Origin: Streptomyces sp. CB02400
GTDB lineage: Bacteria; Actinomycetota; Actinomycetes; Streptomycetales; Streptomycetaceae
NCBI RefSeq assembly: GCF_001905725.1
Contig: NZ_LIWB01000025.1
Coordinates: 1 to 64,000, forward strand
Reading direction: 5' to 3'
DNA length: 64,000 nucleotides
The position numbers and the translations under genes are program-made. Positions within the stretch are counted from its first letter, which is position 1. Every line of letters starts with the position of its first letter. Under the pieces are notes generated by a model. The model worked only from the letters and a program-made list of their open reading frames with translations. It was not told the origin of the DNA and searched no databases. Shown in pieces: positions 25,906 through 33,760 of this stretch.

Positions 25906-25994
25906 GCGTCAGCACCGGGATCGGCCGGGGGTCCGGGGGCCGTCCCCCGGGAAAGCACAGCCTGAACACGACGCAGGAGGCCGGGCGATGAGCG
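25876..25994. repeat. 86-bp-period direct repeat at the tldD/pmbA junction
   Basis: A 33-bp sequence, beginning CTGAACACGACGCAGG and ending GGGCGATGAGCG, is present at 25876-25908 and identically at 25962-25994. Each copy holds the last codons of tldD, a ribosome binding site and an ATGA stop/start. The 53 bp between the copies are GC-rich with a CGGGGGTCCGGGGGCCGTCC hairpin region. Confidence 0.92.
25902..25991 (+). CDS. Mini-ORF created by the junction duplication
   Basis: 29 codons from ATG at 25902, overlapping the tldD stop as ATGA, to TGA at 25989-25991, which overlaps the pmbA ATG in the same way. It begins MSVSTGIGRGSGGRPPGK and ends HSLNTTQEAGR, repeating the C-terminus of TldD. It has the same ribosome binding site as pmbA, so it is probably translated. 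It could be no more than a scar that preserves translational coupling. Confidence 0.5.
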   Translation: MSVSTGIGRGSGGRPPGKHSLNTTQEAGR

Positions 25995-27382
25995 CGCGTT
26001 CCAGCAAGCCGTACGAGATCGTCGAGCGCGCTCTCGAACTGTCCCGGGCCGACGGCTGTGTCGTGATCGCCGACGAGGAGTCCACCGCCAACCTGCGCTG
26101 GGCGGGCAACGCGCTCACCACGAACGGTGTCACGCGCGGGCGCACGCTCACCGTGATCGCCACGGTGGACGGTGCGCAGGGCACCGCCTCGGGGGTGGTG
26201 TCCCGGTCCGCGGTGACCGTGGACGAGCTGGAGCCGCTGGTGCGGGCCGCCGAGGCCGCCGCGCGGGGTGCGGGTCCGGCCGAGGACGCGCAGCCGCTGG
26301 TCACGGGGGTGGCCCCGTCGCCCGAGTTCACGGAGGCGCCCGCCGAGACCTCCTCCGCCGTGTTCGCGGACTTCGCCCCGGCCCTGGGCGAGGCGTTCGC
26401 ACGCGCGCGTGCCGGTGGCCGGGAGCTGTACGGCTTCGCCAACCACGAGCTGGTCTCCAGCTACCTCGGCACGTCGACGGGGCTGCGGCTGCGGCACGAC
26501 CAGCCGAACGGGACGCTGGAGCTGAACGCCAAATCGCCGGACCGTACGCGGTCGGCGTGGGCGGGGCGCTCCACGCGGGACTTCAAGGACGTCGACCCGG
26601 CGGCGCTCGACGCGGAGCTGGCCGTACGGCTGGGCTGGGCCGAGCGGCGCCTCGAGCTGCCCGCGGGCCGGTACGAGACGCTGCTGCCGCCGACCGCGGT
26701 GGCGGACCTGCTGATCTACCAGCTCTGGTCGGCCTCGGGGCGGGACGCGGCCGAGGGGCGCACGGTGTTCTCCAAGCCGGGTGGCGGCACCCGGGTCGGC
26801 GAGCGGCTGACCGGACTGCCGCTGACCCTGCGCAGCGACCCGAACGAGCCGGGCCTGGAGTCGGCGCCGTTCGTGATCGCGCACTCCTCCGGCGGCGACC
26901 AGTCGGTGTTCGACAACGGGCTGCCGCTGTCGGCGACGGAGTGGATCCGCGAGGGCGAGCTGAAGCACCTGACCACCAGCCGGCACGGCGCGGGTCTGAC
27001 CGGGCTGCCGACCGCGCCCGGGATCGACAACCTGATCCTGGACGGGGGCGACGACCGCTCCCTCGAGGAGATGGTCGCGGCCACCGAGAGGGGGCTGCTG
27101 CTGACCTGCCTGTGGTACATCCGCGAGGTCGACCCGGCGACGCTGCTGCTCACCGGCCTGACCCGGGACGGCGTCTACCTCGTAGAGAACGGTGAGGTCA
27201 CCGGTGAGGTGAACAACTTCCGGTTCAACGAGTCGCCGGTGGACCTGCTCGGCCGGGCGGCTGAGGCGGGCCGTACGGAGAAGACGCTGCCCAGGGAGTG
27301 GGGCGACTGGTTCACCAGGGCGGCGATGCCCGCGCTGCGCGTCCCCGATTTCAATATGAGCTCTGTCAGCCAGGGCGTATAA
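25988..27382 (+). CDS. pmbA: PmbA/TldE-type metalloprotease-like protein
   Basis: 464 residues; ATG at 25988 after AGGAGG. PmbA/TldE family: the fold matches TldD but no HExxxH zinc motif is present, as usual for this subunit. It ends RVPDFNMSSVSQGV, typical for the family. It works with TldD, which is encoded directly upstream and was coupled to it before the mini-ORF arose. The substrate may be a modified peptide or a cellular regulator; none is encoded here. Confidence 0.92.
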   Translation: MSARSSKPYEIVERALELSRADGCVVIADEESTANLRWAGNALTTNGVTRGRTLTVIATVDGAQGTASGVVSRSAVTVDELEPLVRAAEAAARGAGPAEDAQPLVTGVAPSPEFTEAPAETSSAVFADFAPALGEAFARARAGGRELYGFANHELVSSYLGTSTGLRLRHDQPNGTLELNAKSPDRTRSAWAGRSTRDFKDVDPAALDAELAVRLGWAERRLELPAGRYETLLPPTAVADLLIYQLWSASGRDAAEGRTVFSKPGGGTRVGERLTGLPLTLRSDPNEPGLESAPFVIAHSSGGDQSVFDNGLPLSATEWIREGELKHLTTSRHGAGLTGLPTAPGIDNLILDGGDDRSLEEMVAATERGLLLTCLWYIREVDPATLLLTGLTRDGVYLVENGEVTGEVNNFRFNESPVDLLGRAAEAGRTEKTLPREWGDWFTRAAMPALRVPDFNMSSVSQGV

Positions 27383-27448
27383 CCTCGTAGGCGTTCGCAA
27401 CCGGCCGTCACCCGACCGGCCGAAGATCATCGAGGAGACACGAGAACC

Positions 27449-28717
27449 GTGACGGACATCGTCGACGAGCTGAAGTGGCGCGGGCTGTTCGCCCAGTCCA
27501 CTGACGAGGACGCTTTGCGCAAGGCGCTCGCGGACGGTCCCGTCACGTTCTATTGCGGTTTCGACCCGACCGCGCCGTCGCTGCACGTGGGGCACCTGGT
27601 GCAGGTGCTCACCGTGCGCCGGCTCCAGCAGGCCGGTCACCGGCCGCTGGCGCTGGTCGGCGGGGCCACGGGCCAGATCGGCGACCCGCGCCCGACCGCG
27701 GAGCGCACGCTGAACTCGCCGGAGACCGTCGCGGGCTGGGTCGAACGGCTGCGCGGCCAGATCGAGCCGTTCCTGACCTTCGAGGGCGAGAACGCGGCCG
27801 TGATGGTCAACAACCTGGACTGGACCGCGGGGCTGTCCGCGATCGAGTTCCTGCGGGACATCGGCAAGCACTTCCGCGTCAACAAGATGCTGACGAAGGA
27901 CTCGGTCGCCCGGCGCCTTGAGTCCTCCGAGGGCATCAGCTACACGGAGTTCAGCTACCAGCTCCTCCAGGCGATGGACTTCCTCCAGCTCTACCGGCGC
28001 TACGGCTGCACGATGCAGCAGGGCGGCAGCGACCAGTGGGGCAACCTCACGGCCGGCCTGGACCTGCTGCACCGGCTGGAGCCGGAGGCCACCGTCCACG
28101 CCTACGCCACGCCGCTGATGACGAAGGCGGACGGCACCAAGTTCGGCAAGACCGAGGGCGGCGCCGTCTGGCTCGACCCGGAGATGACGACGCCGTACGC
28201 GTTCTACCAGTTCTGGCTGAACGTGGACGACCGGGACATCTCCGGCTACATGCGGATCCTGTCCTTCAAGTCCCGCGAGGAGCTGGAGGAGCTGGAGCGG
28301 CAGACGGAGGAGCGTCCGCAGGCCCGCGCCGCGCAGCGCGCGCTGGCCGAGGAGCTGACGACGCTGGTGCACGGCGCGGACCAGACGGCAGCCGTGATCG
28401 CCGCGTCCAAGGCCCTCTTCGGCCAGGGCGAGCTGACCGGGCTGGACGACCGCACGCTGGCGGCGGCGCTCTCCGAGGTGCCGCACGTCCAGGTGACCGA
28501 GCTGGGCCCGGTGGTCGACCTGTTCGCCGAGGTCGGTCTGGTGCCGAGCAAGTCGGCCGCGCGGCGCACGGTGAAGGAGGGCGGCGCCTACGTGAACAAC
28601 GTCAAGGTCACCGCCGAGGACGCCGTCCCCGCCAAGGAGGACCTGCTGCACGGGCGCTGGCTGGTGCTGCGCCGGGGCAAGAAGAACCTGGCGGCGGTGG
28701 AGGTCACGGCCGGCTGA
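27449..28717 (+). CDS. tyrS: Tyrosyl-tRNA synthetase
   Basis: 422 residues; GTG at 27449 after GAGGAGA. Class I motifs: HVGH in PSLHVGHLVQ (HIGH), and KFGKTEGG near residue 230 (KMSKS equivalent, KFGKT). QGGSDQWGN and the TyrS-type GGATGQIGDP are present. A C-terminal S4 RNA-binding domain lies at about 360-420 (KSAARRTVKEGGAYVNN). It is of the bacterial TyrS1 length. A strong hairpin follows. No T-box is visible in the 66-bp upstream gap. Confidence 0.96.
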   Translation: MTDIVDELKWRGLFAQSTDEDALRKALADGPVTFYCGFDPTAPSLHVGHLVQVLTVRRLQQAGHRPLALVGGATGQIGDPRPTAERTLNSPETVAGWVERLRGQIEPFLTFEGENAAVMVNNLDWTAGLSAIEFLRDIGKHFRVNKMLTKDSVARRLESSEGISYTEFSYQLLQAMDFLQLYRRYGCTMQQGGSDQWGNLTAGLDLLHRLEPEATVHAYATPLMTKADGTKFGKTEGGAVWLDPEMTTPYAFYQFWLNVDDRDISGYMRILSFKSREELEELERQTEERPQARAAQRALAEELTTLVHGADQTAAVIAASKALFGQGELTGLDDRTLAAALSEVPHVQVTELGPVVDLFAEVGLVPSKSAARRTVKEGGAYVNNVKVTAEDAVPAKEDLLHGRWLVLRRGKKNLAAVEVTAG

Positions 28718-28733
28718 GCCGACGGGCTGGTGC

Positions 28734-28767
28734 GGGGCGGTCTCCGGCGTGCGCCGGAGGCCGCCCC
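28734..28767 (+). terminator. Terminator of tyrS
   Basis: GGGGCGGTCTCCGGCG at 28734-28749 pairs with CGCCGGAGGCCGCCCC at 28752-28767 with a single mismatch, followed by TTCGTCG. It is 16 bases after the stop codon. Confidence 0.75.
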
Positions 28768-28836
28768 TTCGTCGTACGCCGGAAACCGCCTCGCCGTACG
28801 CCGTCGTCGCACGCCGCCGTCGCCGTATGTGCCGGG

Positions 28837-29121
28837 TCAGACCCGCTGCCGCTCGTGCTTCCTGCGTTGCATCGCGGTGTACAGCATCTCCGCGAGCAGG
28901 ACGACGACGATCGCCGCGCCCAGCTGGAAGATGTGCCGGCCCCAGTCGATGCCCCGCGTCTCCTCGATCCCGAAGCCCCGCGCGATGGCGTTGCCCACGA
29001 TGGCGCCGATCATGCCGCAGATGGTGGCCAGCCACAGTGGGATGTGCTGCTTGCCGGGGATCACCGCCTTGGCGATCAGACCGAGCACGAATCCCACGAT
29101 GATCGCCCACAACCAGCCCAT
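28837..29121 (-). CDS. GlsB/YeaQ/YmgE-family membrane protein
   Basis: 94 residues, ATG at 29121 with GAGGAGG upstream. It has three membrane segments with the family pattern: WAIIVGFVLGLIAKAVIPGK, ICGMIGAIVGNAIARGFGI and IFQLGAAIVVVLLAEML. The family is called transglycosylase-associated and is linked with envelope stress; no enzymatic activity is known. It is divergent from the DUF3099 gene. Confidence 0.88.
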   Translation of the reverse strand: MGWLWAIIVGFVLGLIAKAVIPGKQHIPLWLATICGMIGAIVGNAIARGFGIEETRGIDWGRHIFQLGAAIVVVLLAEMLYTAMQRRKHERQRV

Positions 29122-29365
29122 GGCTGCCTCCTCGTACGGCTTGACGCGAGCATTACGGCCAGTGTCGGCCGAGACGCGGTACGCCGCATGTCGGACATGC
29201 CGTACGCGCTACGGCGCAGACGGTGCGCCGCGGGGCGGGGTGACCCGCTCTCGTGCCCCGGCAGGGCGCGGCGTAACGTGGACATGTCCGGACCCGGTGT
29301 CACGGGACGGGACGGCGGCCGGTCAGGTACGGGGAAGGTCCGATGCGGGCGGATGGTGGAATGTG

Positions 29366-29764
29366 ATGCGGAAGCAACATGGCGGCGGCAGCGCCCAGGT
29401 GTTCCGGATCACCGGTGCCCGGACGGGCCTCCAGGAGGACGTACGGGGGCGGCAGCGCCGGTATGTGATCTCGATGGCCGTCCGTACGATCTCGGTCATC
29501 CTCGCGGCGACGCTGTGGAACGTGGAGCGGCACGTCGCGATCGTGGCGCTGGTGCTCGGGGCGGTCCTGCCGTACGTCGCGGTGGTGATCGCCAACGCCG
29601 GGCGCGAGAACGCGCCGTCCCTGCCGTCGACCTTCGTGACGACGCCGATGAAGCCGATGATCGCGCCGTCGCGGACGAATGACGGTTCCGCGGAATCCGA
29701 TGCGGAAGATGTGGCGTCACAGGCGGCTCCGGGCGCACGAACGGAGCGGCCCGAGGGGTCGTGA
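29366..29764 (+). CDS. DUF3099 membrane protein
   Basis: 132 residues from ATG at 29366; the preceding GTG at 29363 is equally possible. The N-terminal FRITGARTGLQEDVRGRQRR is the DUF3099 signature, followed by two membrane segments (VISMAVRTISVILAATLW and VAIVALVLGAVLPYVAVVI). A charged tail follows. The function is unknown; the family is found only in actinobacteria. Confidence 0.82.
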   Translation: MRKQHGGGSAQVFRITGARTGLQEDVRGRQRRYVISMAVRTISVILAATLWNVERHVAIVALVLGAVLPYVAVVIANAGRENAPSLPSTFVTTPMKPMIAPSRTNDGSAESDAEDVASQAAPGARTERPEGS

Positions 29765-29919
29765 AGATCGGGGCGTGAGCACGGACCGCGGGAAGCGGAA
29801 GGCACTTCCCCGCCAAGCTCAAGAAAAGCTCAGATCAATCATGTTGTTCCGGTGCCGGGGGCGGGGTGACCCGTGACATACTTCGTACGCGCTCCGCATC
29901 CCCCGTCGGAGCGACGGAC

Positions 29920-29957
29920 CGACGCCGGGCAGCTCCCCCCGTGGCTGCTCGGCGTCG
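29920..29957 (+). terminator. Terminator of the DUF3099 gene
   Basis: CGACGCCGGGCAGC at 29920-29933 pairs with GCTGCTCGGCGTCG at 29944-29957 over 14 bp, including one G-U, followed by CCTTTTCC. It lies between the DUF3099 gene and the next small gene, which argues against a longer reading of the latter. Confidence 0.75.
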
Positions 29958-29989
29958 CCTTTTCCGGGCGGGTTAGGGTCGGGGGTGTG

Positions 29990-30211
29990 ATGCTTCCTGA
30001 TCCCGAGATGCCGGTCTGTTCCGCCAAGGGTTGTCGTGCCGCCGCGGTCTACGTACTGGCGTGGAACAACCCGAAGGTTCATACGCCTGAGCGGCGGAAG
30101 ACATGGCTTGCTTGCGAGGAGCATCGGGAGCATTTGTCCCAGTTCCTGGGGGTTCGGGGGTTTTTGAAGGAGGTTGTCCCTCTGGAGGAGTGGGAAGCGC
30201 GGGGCGTGTGA
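29990..30211 (+). CDS. Small zinc-ribbon-like protein, unknown function
   Basis: 73 residues from ATG at 29990 (GTG at 29987 is equivalent). A possible metal site is formed by Cys10 and Cys15 (CSAKGC) with Cys42, His45 and His48 (CEEHREH). The middle part VYVLAWNNPKVHTPERRKTW and the ending FLKEVVPLEEWEARGV are characteristic of a conserved actinobacterial family without assigned function. An upstream GTG at 29873 would place the terminator hairpin inside the gene, so I rejected it. Confidence 0.75.
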   Translation: MLPDPEMPVCSAKGCRAAAVYVLAWNNPKVHTPERRKTWLACEEHREHLSQFLGVRGFLKEVVPLEEWEARGV

Positions 30212-30254
30212 GCGCCATTGCCACGGGTGGTTTCGGTTGTTCGCGGCTGCGGGC

Positions 30255-30333
30255 GCGTCGTGGCTGGTCGCGCCCACGCGGCGGAGCCGCATATCGATAC
30301 GGCCCCGCGCCCCTTCGGGGCGCTTCCCTAGCC
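30255..30333. repeat. Intergenic repeat, second copy of the 19844 type
   Basis: TGGCTGGTCGCGCCCACGCG leads into GGCGGAGCCGCATATCGATACGG and GCGCCCCTTCGGGGCGC. The final 16 bases form a hairpin. It overlaps the last codons of moaA and lies between two convergent genes. Confidence 0.65.
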
Positions 30334-31317
30334 CCCGATTGCGGACATCGGCCTGTCCGGCTGGACGAAAGTCGGGTCGTCCAGGCCTGCTCCTGCCTTC
30401 TTGCCCCACATCGCCAGCTTCCAGATGCGGGCGATCTCCTCGTCGGGGGCGTCGGAGCGGAGGGCCGCGCGGAGGTCGGTCTCCTCGGTGGCGAACAGAC
30501 AGGTGCGTATCTGTCCGTCGGCCGTCAGGCGGGTACGGTCGCAGGCCGCGCAGAAGGGGCGGGTGACGGAGGCGATGACGCCGACGCGGTGCGGGCCGCC
30601 GTCGACCAGCCAGCGCTCGGCCGGTGCGGAGCCGCGCGCCTCGTCGCCCTCGGGGGTCAGCTCGAAACGGGTGCGCAGGGAGGTCAGGATGTCCCCGGCG
30701 GTGATCATGCCCTCGCGCTTCCAGCCGTGCTGGGCGTCCAGGGGCATCTGCTCGATGAAGCGCAGCTCGTAGTCGTGCTCCACGGCCCAGGCTAGGAGGT
30801 CGGGGGCCTCGTCGTCGTTGAGCCCCGGCATCAGGACCGAGTTGACCTTCACCGGGGTCAGTCCGGCCTCGCGGGCCGCGTGGAGGCCGTCGAGGACGTC
30901 CTGGTGGCGGTCGCGGCGGGTGAGGGTCTTGAAGACGTCCGGGCGGAGCGTGTCCAGGGAGACGTTGACCCGGTCCAGGCCCGCCTCCTTCAGGGCGGGC
31001 GCGATGCGCCTCAGCCCGATACCGTTGGTGGTGAGGGACATCTGCGGGCGGGGTTCCAGGGCGGCGACGCGCTCGACGATGCCGACCAGGCCGGGACGGA
31101 GCAGCGGCTCACCGCCGGTGAAGCGGACCTCCTCGATGCCGAGTGAGGTGACGGCGATGTCGACGAGGCGGACGATCTCGTCGTCGGTGAGCAGGTCGGG
31201 CTTGGCCAGCCACTGCAGACCCTCCTCGGGCATGCAGTAGGTGCAGCGCAGATTGCACCGGTCGGTCAGCGAGACCCTCAGATCGGTGGCCACTCGGCCG
31301 TAGGTGTCGATGAGCAC
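30328..31317 (-). CDS. moaA: GTP 3',8-cyclase MoaA
   Basis: 329 residues, GTG at 31317. It is a radical SAM enzyme with Cys21, Cys25 and Cys28 in CNLRCTYC, a second iron-sulfur cluster motif near the C-terminus (FCAACDRTRLT and TCLF), and the essential GG at the C-terminal end. It converts GTP to the cyclic intermediate in the first step of molybdenum cofactor synthesis. MoaC and other moa genes are not in the window. Confidence 0.96.
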   Translation of the reverse strand: MLIDTYGRVATDLRVSLTDRCNLRCTYCMPEEGLQWLAKPDLLTDDEIVRLVDIAVTSLGIEEVRFTGGEPLLRPGLVGIVERVAALEPRPQMSLTTNGIGLRRIAPALKEAGLDRVNVSLDTLRPDVFKTLTRRDRHQDVLDGLHAAREAGLTPVKVNSVLMPGLNDDEAPDLLAWAVEHDYELRFIEQMPLDAQHGWKREGMITAGDILTSLRTRFELTPEGDEARGSAPAERWLVDGGPHRVGVIASVTRPFCAACDRTRLTADGQIRTCLFATEETDLRAALRSDAPDEEIARIWKLAMWGKKAGAGLDDPTFVQPDRPMSAIGG

Positions 31318-31439
31318 GTGGCCCCTCCCTTTACACGAATCACTCGTGCCCGGTACACGGATCGCTCATGCCCGGCTACCTGCGAGCCTACGTGACGCCA
31401 CCGACAACCCACAGCGACCCGATGTGACGAGGGACGAAC

Positions 31440-31481
31440 GGCCGCGTCGTAGGGACCTACAAGGGGCCCTACGACGCGGCC
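31440..31481 (-). terminator. Terminator of the symporter operon
   Basis: GGCCGCGTCGTAGGG at 31440-31454 pairs perfectly over 15 bp with CCCTACGACGCGGCC at 31467-31481, with a 12-nt loop. It lies 31 bases past the symporter stop codon on the minus strand. Confidence 0.8.
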
Positions 31482-31511
31482 GTCGCGCGGTGCGTGGATC
31501 GGTGTGCGGAT

Positions 31512-33140
31512 CTAGTGGGCGCCGGTGCCGGTCAGGGACCGGACCTCCAGCTCCGCGTACTTCTTGGCGTCGGGCTCCTCCTTCGACAGGACGGTGCCGA
31601 GCCAGCCCATCGCGAAACCGAACGGGATGGAGATGATGCCCGGGTTCTTCAGCGGGAACCAGGCGAAGTCGACGTCGGGGAACATCGCCTTGGGGTCGCC
31701 GGACACCACGGGCGAGAACAGCACCAGGCCGACGGCGACGACGAGACCGCCGTAGATCGACCACAGCGCGCCCTGGGTGGTGAACCGCTTCCAGAACAGG
31801 CTGTAGAGGATGGTCGGCAGGTTGGCGGAGGCGGCGACCGCGAAGGCCAGCGCGACCAGGCCGGCCACGTTCAGGTCGCGGGCGAGGGTGCCCAGCGCGA
31901 TGGAGACGACGCCGATGAGGACGGTCGCCCAGCGGGCCGCCCTCATCTCCTCCTTCTCGGTGGCCTTCCCCTTGCGGATGACGTTGGCGTAGATGTCGTG
32001 CGCGAAGGAGGACGACGAGGCGAGGGTGAGTCCGGCGACCACGGCGAGGATCGTCGCGAAGGCGACCGCCGAGATGGTGGCGAGCAGGATCGCGCCCCAG
32101 GCCGAGTCGACGCCGCCCAGGTGCAGGGCGAGCAGCGGGGCCGCCGTGTTGCCGGACGGGTTGGAGGCGATGATCTCGTCCTGGGAGATCAGCGCGGCGG
32201 CGCCGAAGCCGAGGGCGATGGTCATCAGGTAGAAGCCGCCGATGATGCCGATGGCCCAGTTCACGGACTTCCGGGCGGCCTTGGCGTTGGGCACCGTGTA
32301 GAAGCGGATCAGGATGTGCGGCAGACCGGCGGTGCCCAGCACCAGGGCGATGCCGAGGGAGATGAAGTCCAGCTTGGTGGTGCCGTCGGCGCCGTACTGG
32401 AGGCCGGGCTCGAGGAAGGCGTCGCCCTTGCCGCTGTTCTCGGCGGCGCTGCCCAGCAGGTCGGAGATGTTGAAGTTGAACTTCAGCAGCACCAGGAAGG
32501 TGATGAGGATCGTGCCGCCGATGAGCAGCACGGCCTTGACCATCTGGACCCAGGTGGTGCCCTTCATGCCGCCGATGGAGACGTACACGATCATCAGCAC
32601 GCCGACCAAGGCCACGATGAGGATCTTGCCGGCGTCGGAGGTGATGCCGAGCAGCAGCGAGACGAGGATGCCCGCGCCCGCCATCTGGGCCAGCAGGTAG
32701 AAGATCGACACGACGATGGTCGAGGTGCCGGCCGCGGTGCGCACCGGGCGCTGGCGCATGCGGTAGGCGAGGACGTCGCCCATGGTGTAGCGGCCGGAGT
32801 TGCGCAGCGGCTCGGCGACCAGCAGCAGTGCCACCAGCCAGGCGACCAGGAAGCCGATCGAGTACAGGAAGCCGTCGTAGCCGAAGAGGGCGATGGCGCC
32901 CGCGATGCCGAGGAAGGAGGCGGCCGACATGTAGTCGCCGGAGACCGCGAGCCCGTTCTGGAAGGCACTGAACTGACGTCCGCCCGCGTAGAAGTCGGCG
33001 GCGTCCTTGGTCTGCCGGCCCGCCCAGATGGTGATGCCGAGGGTCGCGAGGACGAACAGCACGAACAACGTGATGATCAGTGCGCGGTGTTCGCTCGCCT
33101 CGCTCGCGGCGAGGGTGACATGGGTGATCGAGGGGCTCAT
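31512..33140 (-). CDS. actP: Sodium:solute symporter, cation/acetate (ActP) type
   Basis: 542 residues, ATG at 33140. About thirteen membrane segments; family features are FYAGGRQFSAFQNGLAVSGD near residue 50, RFYTVPNAKAARKSVNWAIG and GLTLASSSSFAHDIYANV. The last two are typical of ActP/MctC carriers for acetate and other short monocarboxylates. It overlaps the upstream DUF485 gene by four bases, the yjcH-actP arrangement known in many bacteria. Confidence 0.92.
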   Translation of the reverse strand: MSPSITHVTLAASEASEHRALIITLFVLFVLATLGITIWAGRQTKDAADFYAGGRQFSAFQNGLAVSGDYMSAASFLGIAGAIALFGYDGFLYSIGFLVAWLVALLLVAEPLRNSGRYTMGDVLAYRMRQRPVRTAAGTSTIVVSIFYLLAQMAGAGILVSLLLGITSDAGKILIVALVGVLMIVYVSIGGMKGTTWVQMVKAVLLIGGTILITFLVLLKFNFNISDLLGSAAENSGKGDAFLEPGLQYGADGTTKLDFISLGIALVLGTAGLPHILIRFYTVPNAKAARKSVNWAIGIIGGFYLMTIALGFGAAALISQDEIIASNPSGNTAAPLLALHLGGVDSAWGAILLATISAVAFATILAVVAGLTLASSSSFAHDIYANVIRKGKATEKEEMRAARWATVLIGVVSIALGTLARDLNVAGLVALAFAVAASANLPTILYSLFWKRFTTQGALWSIYGGLVVAVGLVLFSPVVSGDPKAMFPDVDFAWFPLKNPGIISIPFGFAMGWLGTVLSKEEPDAKKYAELEVRSLTGTGAH

Positions 33141-33493
33141 GCGCCGCCCTCCATACGGGTCTTGATGGCCTCGGCCTTGGGGTCGAGCTTGGCGGCGGCG
33201 TGCCGGGAGTACCACCACGCGATGAGGAACGTGGTGACGAACTGCAGGACGCCGAAGACGAAGGCGACGTTGATGTTGCCGAACAGCTTCGCGCCCATGA
33301 AGTCGCCCGCGTAGTTGGAGAGCAGGACGTACAGCAGGTACCAGATGATGAACGCGACGGTCAGCGGGAAGGCGAAGGAGCGGTAGGAGCGGCGCAGTTC
33401 ACCGAACTCAGCGCTCTCCTGCACCTCGGTGAACTCCTCGGGGGTGGGGAGTTTGCGTTGTTCTGTCGAGGGGGGCGGTGCTTCGGCGGCCAC
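33137..33493 (-). CDS. DUF485 membrane protein (YjcH-like)
   Basis: 118 residues from GTG at 33493 after GAGGAGA. DUF485 core: EFGELRRSYRSFAFPLTVAF, a first membrane segment (AFIIWYLLYVLLSNY), and a second (VAFVFGVLQFVTTFLIAWWY), then a basic tail. It always accompanies ActP-like symporters and may help their folding or assembly. Confidence 0.9.
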   Translation of the reverse strand: MAAEAPPPSTEQRKLPTPEEFTEVQESAEFGELRRSYRSFAFPLTVAFIIWYLLYVLLSNYAGDFMGAKLFGNINVAFVFGVLQFVTTFLIAWWYSRHAAAKLDPKAEAIKTRMEGGA

Positions 33494-33646
33494 GGGGTCT
33501 CCTCGCGGTGCGGTTCGGTTCGGGCGGGGACGAAAGGCGAGTGTCCTCGCGCTTCCTGCCCAAGGGCACGGCGCCACGCGAGGGCCGGTTCAACTCTCCG
33601 CCGTTCTTTTCCGGTGGCGTTTTCCGAAGACGTTGCCGGCGAAACA

Positions 33647-33676
33647 TTGCTGGCCAGCGAGAGCGCGGGATAGCTT
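33647..33676 (+). promoter_or_regulatory. Candidate promoter of the first subtilase
   Basis: TTGCTG at 33647-33652, an 18-nt spacer and TAGCTT at 33671-33676, 85 bases upstream of the ATG. It resembles the vegetative HrdB-type promoter pattern. The gap from 33494 to 33760 also has to hold the divergent promoter for the DUF485 gene, which I could not place. Confidence 0.45.
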
Positions 33677-33760
33677 CACCCTGCACCACCCCGTCATGTA
33701 CCTGCCCGAGCACCACCCGTGTCTCGGGCCGGTTTCGTTTCCGGATGATGTGGAGACCCC

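Noticed and set aside
25868..29110. Very long open frame (about 1080 codons) on the minus strand
   Set aside because: It is antisense to pmbA and tyrS, both certain genes. In this GC-rich DNA long antisense frames without stops are common.
29873..29989. Longer N-terminus for the small zinc-ribbon protein (GTG at 29873)
   Set aside because: It would place the strong terminator hairpin 29920-29957 inside the gene.
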